This document shows positions 7,006 to 11,250 of a stretch of DNA of 11,250 bases, one piece after another. The stretch spans positions 1-11,250 of the forward strand of contig JASHVC010000560.1 of assembly GCA_030039655.1 (NCBI GenBank). Reading direction: 5' to 3'. The notes beneath the pieces are model-generated. The model was not told the origin of the DNA, did no database searches, and saw nothing but the letters and a program-made list of their open reading frames with translations. The translations under genes and the position numbers were made by a program. Source of the stretch: Xanthobacteraceae bacterium (GTDB lineage Bacteria; Pseudomonadota; Alphaproteobacteria; Rhizobiales; Xanthobacteraceae). The first letter of the stretch is position 1, and each line of letters begins with the position of its first letter.

Positions 7006-7860
7006 ATGTTTGATTCGTTAAAGAGCACCCAAGCCTATCAAACGTACCGGCATAGTTTGCTGTACGACGCGGTCCGCCGTCACGGCAAGGTGCTCAAGCG
7101 CGCTATCAAGCTGCCGCAATATCTGGGCACTGATTATCAGTGTCCCGTCTGCGGCATCGGCCTGCGTGCCTTCAAGCCGATGTGGAAATCCTACTGGCGA
7201 GACGCTGAGAAATTCGGTCCGATCCATCCGGCCTCCAAGATGGAGACCCTCAATCTGGAGGCCCTCACCTGTCCGCGCTGTGACGCATTCGACCGAGAAC
7301 GGCTGATGGCGATTTACCTGGACAAGGTGTTTGCAACCTTAGATCCCAATCGCGCCTACCGCTTGGTCGAATTCGCTCCGGGTGACGCGCTGCAGAGGAA
7401 GCTCAAGCGCTATCCTTTCATCGTCTATCGCAGCGCCGACCTCTCACGCAAAACCGTCGACGAGAACGTCGATATGACCCAAATGGTGCGCTACGGCGAC
7501 GCCTCGATCGACATTATTCTTTGTTCGCATGTCCTTGAGCACATCCCGGAAGATCGCACGGCCATGAGCGAGATCCGCCGCGTCCTCCGGGCGGACGGTT
7601 TTGCAATCATCTTGGTTCCGCTCGTCGTTGGAATCGATGAGACCCATGAGGATCCGAGCATCGAGAGCGAGGCGGAGCGCTGGAAATATTTCGGAATGGG
7701 CGACCACGTCCGCCAATACGGCAAACGCGATTTCCTCGCGCGGCTGAAGAACGCTGGGTTGCGAGTCGAACAGCTCGGCGTTGAGTATTTCGGCGCGGAG
7801 GTCTTTAGGCGCGCCGGGATCGCCGAGAACTCGGTGCTCTACGTGGCCCGTCCGCGTTAG
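7006..7860 (+). CDS. SAM-dependent methyltransferase (class I) with N-terminal Cys4 motif
   Basis: The 284-residue product pairs an N-terminal module carrying CPVC (46-49) and CPRC (89-92), which could bind one zinc ion, with a Rossmann methyltransferase domain from about 115. Motif I is degenerate (LVEFAPGDALQRKL, 120-133). It is followed by an acidic post-I strand (SADLS), IDIILCSHVLEHIPEDRTAMSEI (168-190), where HVLEHI is the hallmark of the Methyltransf_11 group, and RRVLRADGFAIILVP. The substrate is not given by the sequence. Proteins of this layout often sit among surface-polysaccharide genes, so methylation of a sugar or a glycan terminus is a reasonable inference. It is the only plus-strand gene in the right half, with its own good promoter and ribosome-binding site, between two minus-strand glycan operons. 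It converges with the GT2 gene across a 24-base gap. Class is secure, role is not. Confidence 0.88.
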   Translation: MFDSLKSTQAYQTYRHSLLYDAVRRHGKVLKRAIKLPQYLGTDYQCPVCGIGLRAFKPMWKSYWRDAEKFGPIHPASKMETLNLEALTCPRCDAFDRERLMAIYLDKVFATLDPNRAYRLVEFAPGDALQRKLKRYPFIVYRSADLSRKTVDENVDMTQMVRYGDASIDIILCSHVLEHIPEDRTAMSEIRRVLRADGFAIILVPLVVGIDETHEDPSIESEAERWKYFGMGDHVRQYGKRDFLARLKNAGLRVEQLGVEYFGAEVFRRAGIAENSVLYVARPR

Positions 7861-7869
7861 CCGATCATA

Positions 7870-7881
7870 GCGCCGCGGCGC
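7870..7881. repeat. 12-bp perfect GC palindrome between convergent genes
   Basis: GCGCCGCGGCGC equals its own reverse complement and fills half of the 24-base gap between the convergent stops. It is flanked by direct repeats CGATCA (7862-7867 and 7882-7887). As a hairpin it has only a 4-bp stem around a 4-base loop and no T-tract, so a bidirectional terminator is possible but unproven. Confidence 0.3.
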
Positions 7882-7884
7882 CGA

Positions 7885-8730
7885 TCAACCGACCGGCGTC
7901 GGCTGGTGGATTTCCTGGCGAAGGCTGGACAAACCTTGCTTTGCCGCTATCCGATCACTCGCCAGCACCTCATCAAGCCGTCGCTGATTCTCTTGCAAGC
8001 TCGATCGATCGGACTCAGGATGCCACAGGTGAAGAACACCAGTTGCAAAGCGCCCGTCTTTGCGACGGACCCCCGCATGGAACAGTCGAACGACGAGATC
8101 CGAGTCTTCTAAGCCCCAGCCAGCATAATCCATATCAAAGCCGTCGGTGCGTTCGAGATCGCTGCGGGCGACCGCCAAGTTGCAGGTCTTCGCCCCTTCC
8201 CAGGAGTAGTAATAGATTTTGCGCAGCGGCCCGAACGGCACGCGTAGCGCCGGCGAGAGCCGATTCATACCGCCAGACAACCTTTGGCGAACGAGTTCGG
8301 CAAGATGCCATCTTTCTGCCGGTAACGAGCCGGCGAGCACGGCGTTGGTGAGTTCCGCCGAAAGCAGGATGCGGTTGCCGGCAACAAACCATCCTGGCTC
8401 TGCAAGTCTGCGATGGTTTGCCACGAAACCCGCCGGCGCTAGACAGTCGCCATCGAGGAAGATGCAATAAGCCCCGGCGCTTACGCTGATGCCGCGGTTG
8501 CGGATTTCGGCACCGCGAAAGCCTTGGTGCTTCTGCCACACGTGTTTAATCGGGACCGCAAGGCGCGAGGTCCAACTCTCGACAACGCTCGCTGTATCCT
8601 CCCCCGACCCGTCATCCGCCACTATGATTTCAAAATTCCGATCGGACTGATGAGCCAATGCGCGCAGCGCGGCATCAAGGGCGTCTGGCCGATTGTAGGT
8701 CGTAACGATGACGGAGATGAGATCAGTCAC
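7885..8730 (-). CDS. Glycosyltransferase family 2 (GT-A fold)
   Basis: The 281-residue product starts with LISVIVTTYNRPDALDAALR, the typical first strand and helix of GT2 enzymes, and has VADDGSG (37-43), the metal-binding DGD (93-95, in FLDGDCLAP), and GWGLEDSDLVVRLFHAGV (204-221). The ED there matches the acidic pair of the galactosyltransferase-C-like part (Glyco_transf_7C) seen in chondroitin- and LPS-type transferases. No membrane segment is seen, so it is a cytoplasmic or peripheral enzyme using a nucleotide sugar. I choose the GTG at 8730: it overlaps the upstream TGA as GTGA, has AAGG 7 bases before it (8738-8741), and leads straight into the first strand. The open frame to 8778 would add 16 residues with no such support. 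As last gene after hldD, hldE and fkbM it probably adds a sugar to the LPS core or O-chain. Donor and acceptor cannot be read from the sequence. Confidence 0.9.
   Translation of the reverse strand: MTDLISVIVTTYNRPDALDAALRALAHQSDRNFEIIVADDGSGEDTASVVESWTSRLAVPIKHVWQKHQGFRGAEIRNRGISVSAGAYCIFLDGDCLAPAGFVANHRRLAEPGWFVAGNRILLSAELTNAVLAGSLPAERWHLAELVRQRLSGGMNRLSPALRVPFGPLRKIYYYSWEGAKTCNLAVARSDLERTDGFDMDYAGWGLEDSDLVVRLFHAGVRRKDGRFATGVLHLWHPESDRSSLQENQRRLDEVLASDRIAAKQGLSSLRQEIHQPTPVG
8727..8730 (-). other. GTGA stop-start overlap (fkbM/GT2)
   Basis: The GTG start of the glycosyltransferase shares three bases with the TGA stop of the FkbM-type gene. AAGG at 8738-8741 provides a ribosome-binding site. 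This points to coupled translation and fixes a non-ATG start. Confidence 0.75.
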
Positions 8731-9500
8731 GAGCCCGCCTTCGGCCGGAGGTCGCTGGATTCGTTTCGACCCAGCCAAACCTTGAGCTGCTCGCGCTTCC
8801 TGCGCTTGTATTCACGAAAATTACGAATCGGCGTGCCGAGATAATATTTGCGGAAAAACTGCCACTGACCCCGGGGACTGACACTGAGCGGCGAGGTGGC
8901 CGGCACATACCAAGAATTGATCCCAGTGCGGCGTACCCACTTGTAACCCCGAGACTTCAAGAGCCGATGCAGCCGCCGATTCTGAACGAGGTCCTCGATA
9001 AATATCAATCGCGGCTGCCATCGCGTGAGCGTCAGACCATTCAAAACATCCACTTCGTGGCTTTCGACGTCGATCGAAAGCAAATCGATCGGGCTCGGCG
9101 CGTTTGCTTCCTCGAGAATGTCGTCGAGGGTACGGACCGGCACTTCGATGATCTCGTCCTTGCGCATGCCCGCGACAAAAAAATCCAGATTTAGTGACGA
9201 GAAAAAGCCGGCGACCTGGAGCGGTAGCATCTTCCCGGCGTTTTCTGGCGACGAGCAAGCGCAGGCAAATACCGAGGCGCTCCGCCGCTCCTTTAGTTTT
9301 CGCGCCAGCCATGGCTGCGGTTCGACAAGAACACCACGCCAGCCGAGCTTTTCCAAATGCCAGGTCTGCGAGCCAACCTCGGGATCGTTGGCGCCGACAT
9401 CGACAAAATATCCGCTACGTGCTCCACCAAAGAATTCATCCTTGAGCTCCGTCTCGACATTAGCCGAGAAAATGGCCCGTTCCATGAACCTCAAGCTCAT
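8727..9500 (-). CDS. FkbM-family SAM-dependent methyltransferase
   Basis: FkbM-type enzymes are O-methyltransferases named after the FK506 cluster and are common in polysaccharide loci, where they are thought to methylate sugar hydroxyls. The 257-residue product shows motif I as YFVDVGANDPEVGSQT (31-46), the acidic end of strand 2 in GVLVEPQPWLARKL (56-69), SIDVESHEVDVLNGL (142-156), the family signature around the second acidic strand, and LIFIED (165-170) with a following VQNRRLHRLLKSRGY. After about residue 205 the tail is strongly basic (FRKYYLGTPIRNFREYKRRK) and extends past the usual end of the domain; it may bind membrane or a partner. The ATG at 9500 lies 12 bases after the hldE stop; the ATG at 9485 with GAGG 3 bases upstream is a less likely alternative. 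It overlaps the GT2 gene by four bases, so both probably act on the same glycan. The substrate is unknown. Confidence 0.9.
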   Translation of the reverse strand: MSLRFMERAIFSANVETELKDEFFGGARSGYFVDVGANDPEVGSQTWHLEKLGWRGVLVEPQPWLARKLKERRSASVFACACSSPENAGKMLPLQVAGFFSSLNLDFFVAGMRKDEIIEVPVRTLDDILEEANAPSPIDLLSIDVESHEVDVLNGLTLTRWQPRLIFIEDLVQNRRLHRLLKSRGYKWVRRTGINSWYVPATSPLSVSPRGQWQFFRKYYLGTPIRNFREYKRRKREQLKVWLGRNESSDLRPKAGS

Positions 9501-9512
9501 GACAAAAATTCT

Positions 9513-11048
9513 CTAGGATGCCGAGGGCTTGCCTGTGCGAAAGGTCGGTCCGGCGACGCGGCGAACAATGTTCGTCGTCGAATGACCCGGCACCAAGTCG
9601 ACCAATGCGACTTGCCCGCCCGCAGCCTCGACCACCTCATGGCCGACTACGTCCTCGCGGGCGTAGTCGGCGCCTTTGACAAGCACATTCGGGCGCACAA
9701 GCTTTATAAGTTCAAGCGGCGTGTCCTGTTCAAAAACCACCACGAGGTCGACGGCTTCGAGCGCAGCAAGGACTTCGGCACGGCCCTCAGCCGGATTGAT
9801 CGGCCGGCTGTTGCCCTTCAGGCGCCTCGTCGAGGCATCACTATTGAGACCGACCACCAGCCGGTCGCAGGTAGCGCGGGCCTCGGCCATCAATCGAATA
9901 TGGCCGCGATGCAAGAGATCGAAGCAACCATTAGTGAAGCCGATGCGCAGACCTTGCCGCCGCCATTCGGCGAGCCGCTCATCAAGCACCGACCAATCGA
10001 AAACAATCTTCTCCTCGGGCGCCAGCGACGCCGAAGGCAGGATGCGGTGCCGCAATTCGGCAAGCGTGACACTCGCGGTACCGCTCTTGCCGACCACGAC
10101 GGCGGCTGCCGCATTGGCTGCGCGCATAGCCGCCTCGAACGGCGTCTTCATCGCCAGCAGCACCGTCATGACCGCAGCGACCGTATCGCCGGCGCCGGAC
10201 ACATCGCGGACCTTGACCGGATAAGCCGGAATGTGGACTGACGTCTCACCCGCCACCTGCAACGTCATGCCTTCCTCGCTACGGGTGACCAGAACCGCAT
10301 CGCAGGCGATGGTTTGCGCCAGTTCTGCAGCCGCGTCCGCAATGTCCTGTTCGCCCCCAAGCGGACGGTGCACAGCGGCCGCCAATTCCTTGGCGTTGGG
10401 CGTGATCAGCGTCGCCCCGCGATAGACGCTGTAATCGTGGCTCTTTGGATCGACGACGACCGGCTTACCTAGCCGCTTCGCGGCGTCTATGACGGCGCGG
10501 ACGACGCGCGGTGTCAGCACGCCCTTGGCATAGTCCGACAGCACCACCGCTCCGACTTGCGGCAACGCCGCTTCGGCGTAGGCGATCAACGCCGCCTCGC
10601 TCTCGGCGCTGACTGGCGCCGTAGTCTCCCAATCGGCGCGCATCAAGTGGGCCGAGTGGTGCTCGGAAACGAACCGCACTTTGCGCGTTGTCTGCCGTGC
10701 GCGATCAACCACCAGATCGGGAACTATGCCGCCCTTGAACTTGGCCAAGGCGTTGGTCAGGACCAAGCCTGCGTCATCGTTGCCAATCAGAGCGACGAAA
10801 ATGCAGTTTGCGCCCAGAGCAGCGATATTGCGCGCAACGTTGCCGGCGCCACCGATATCGATCGCGTTGTGCCTCACGGCAAGCACGGGGGTCGGAGCCT
10901 CAGGCGAGATGCGCGTGACGTCGCCGTAGACGAAATCGTCGAGCATGAGATCGCCGACGCAGAGCACGGTCTGCTTACCGACAAGCTTGAGTGCGTCCTC
11001 GAAATCGAACATGCGCGTTTGCCGCTGACCTACCTCTGATATGCTCAT
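9513..11048 (-). CDS. hldE: Bifunctional heptose-7-phosphate kinase / heptose-1-phosphate adenylyltransferase HldE
   Basis: HldE phosphorylates D-glycero-D-manno-heptose 7-phosphate at C1 and later adenylylates heptose 1-phosphate, giving the ADP-heptose used for the LPS inner core. The 511-residue product carries both domains. The N-terminal ribokinase/PfkB kinase (about 15-335) has [15 protein letters not shown] (66-80), [21 protein letters not shown] and the catalytic GAGDT (285-289, base D288). The C-terminal cytidylyltransferase-like domain (about 365-500) has [13 protein letters not shown] (371-383, containing the nucleotide-binding HxGH at 380-383), [15 protein letters not shown] and the [10 protein letters not shown] segment. 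Length fits the proteobacterial fused form (about 475-510). The start at 11048 is supported by a 4-base ATGA overlap with the upstream hldD stop; the ATG at 11012 would drop 12 residues and is less likely. Upstream gmhA and gmhB functions are expected outside the window. Confidence 0.97.
   Translation of the reverse strand: MSISEVGQRQTRMFDFEDALKLVGKQTVLCVGDLMLDDFVYGDVTRISPEAPTPVLAVRHNAIDIGGAGNVARNIAALGANCIFVALIGNDDAGLVLTNALAKFKGGIVPDLVVDRARQTTRKVRFVSEHHSAHLMRADWETTAPVSAESEAALIAYAEAALPQVGAVVLSDYAKGVLTPRVVRAVIDAAKRLGKPVVVDPKSHDYSVYRGATLITPNAKELAAAVHRPLGGEQDIADAAAELAQTIACDAVLVTRSEEGMTLQVAGETSVHIPAYPVKVRDVSGAGDTVAAVMTVLLAMKTPFEAAMRAANAAAAVVVGKSGTASVTLAELRHRILPSASLAPEEKIVFDWSVLDERLAEWRRQGLRIGFTNGCFDLLHRGHIRLMAEARATCDRLVVGLNSDASTRRLKGNSRPINPAEGRAEVLAALEAVDLVVVFEQDTPLELIKLVRPNVLVKGADYAREDVVGHEVVEAAGGQVALVDLVPGHSTTNIVRRVAGPTFRTGKPSAS
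11045..11048 (-). other. ATGA stop-start overlap (hldD/hldE)
   Basis: The ATG of hldE shares three bases with the TGA stop of hldD. No strong Shine-Dalgarno precedes it, so translation of hldE probably depends on ribosomes finishing hldD. The overlap decides between the two candidate hldE starts. Confidence 0.7.
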
Positions 11049-11250
11049 CGATAGCGGTCGGCGTGATCCAGGTAAGACGTCACGTAGCGCCGCACGGCCT
11101 CTTCGAGCGTGGTGAAGTGCGCATTATACCCCGCTTTGCGCAGATTTTCGGTCTCCGCTTGGGTGAAATATTGGTAGCTGTCGCGGATTGAAGGCGGCAT
11201 GTCGACATATTCGATGGCCGGTTCATGGCCGAGCGCCGCGAACATGGCAG
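11045..11250 (-). CDS. hldD: ADP-L-glycero-D-manno-heptose-6-epimerase HldD (C-terminal end only)
   Basis: HldD, an NADP-dependent short-chain dehydrogenase of the extended type, turns ADP-D,D-heptose into ADP-L,D-heptose, the last step of ADP-heptose synthesis in the cytoplasm. Only the last 68 codons or so are in the window; the gene begins beyond base 11250, and the ATG at 11245 is internal. The visible part matches the end of the family: [20 protein letters not shown], followed by [23 protein letters not shown]. It corresponds to the GRYQAFTQADLTNLRAAGY region of E. coli HldD as I remember it. The gene overlaps hldE by four bases, so it is probably the previous gene of the same operon. 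The catalytic Tyr and Lys are not visible, so activity cannot be judged here. Confidence 0.9.
   Translation of the reverse strand, partial: AMFAALGHEPAIEYVDMPPSIRDSYQYFTQAETENLRKAGYNAHFTTLEEAVRRYVTSYLDHADRYR

Noticed and set aside
8731..8778. N-terminal extension of the GT2 gene
   Set aside because: The GTG at 8730 forms a GTGA overlap with the upstream stop, has a well-spaced AAGG, and leads directly into the first conserved strand.
9357..10241. Plus-strand open frame of 294 codons opposite hldE and fkbM
   Set aside because: It is the complement of two secure genes, starts inside fkbM, and its product shows no family motif.
1..11250. Mobile element, CRISPR, toxin-antitoxin or defence system
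   Set aside because: No transposase, integrase, spaced direct repeats, or paired small toxin/antitoxin genes were found; all long genes belong to purine, LPS or glycan functions apart from one membrane protein and one lipoprotein.

Overview
The window looks like the chromosome of an alphaproteobacterium, probably of the Hyphomicrobiales (Bradyrhizobium/Rhodopseudomonas/Xanthobacteraceae side). This is inferred from high G+C, the alphaproteobacterial style of PurA (residues [14 protein letters not shown]), and a membrane protein after purA whose N-terminus I recognise as a rhizobial type. No phage, IS, tRNA, rRNA or CRISPR signal was seen, and no gene-free stretch exceeds 300 bases.

Left part, plus strand (2-3909): the 3' portion of purA (adenylosuccinate synthase, cut by the window edge), a 513-residue single-pass membrane protein of unknown function, and kdsD (arabinose-5-phosphate isomerase, SIS plus two CBS domains), which starts Kdo synthesis for LPS. 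All three point the same way with short gaps and could be co-transcribed. A small proline-rich lipoprotein gene (3920-4339, minus) converges on kdsD.

Right part, mostly minus strand (4531-11250): an LPS core / surface-glycan block. Read in its own direction it runs hldD (3' end only), hldE, an FkbM-family methyltransferase and a family 2 glycosyltransferase. The hldD/hldE junction is an ATGA overlap, the hldE/fkbM gap is 12 nt, and the fkbM/GT2 junction is a GTGA overlap, so this is a compact operon. A plus-strand methyltransferase with a Cys4 motif follows. It is transcribed divergently from a second minus-strand pair: an O-antigen-ligase-like polytopic membrane protein overlapping a GT9 (heptosyltransferase-type) gene by 26 bp.

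Together the genes suggest synthesis of ADP-heptose (HldE, HldD), transfer of heptose or another sugar to the core (GT9, GT2), tailoring by two methyltransferases, and ligation or polymerisation of glycan in the inner membrane (WaaL-like). KdsD supplies the Kdo branch. Most genes are recognisable housekeeping or LPS functions. The least explained are the membrane protein at 1293-2834, the two methyltransferases and the small lipoprotein. I found no convincing evidence for a wholly new system.
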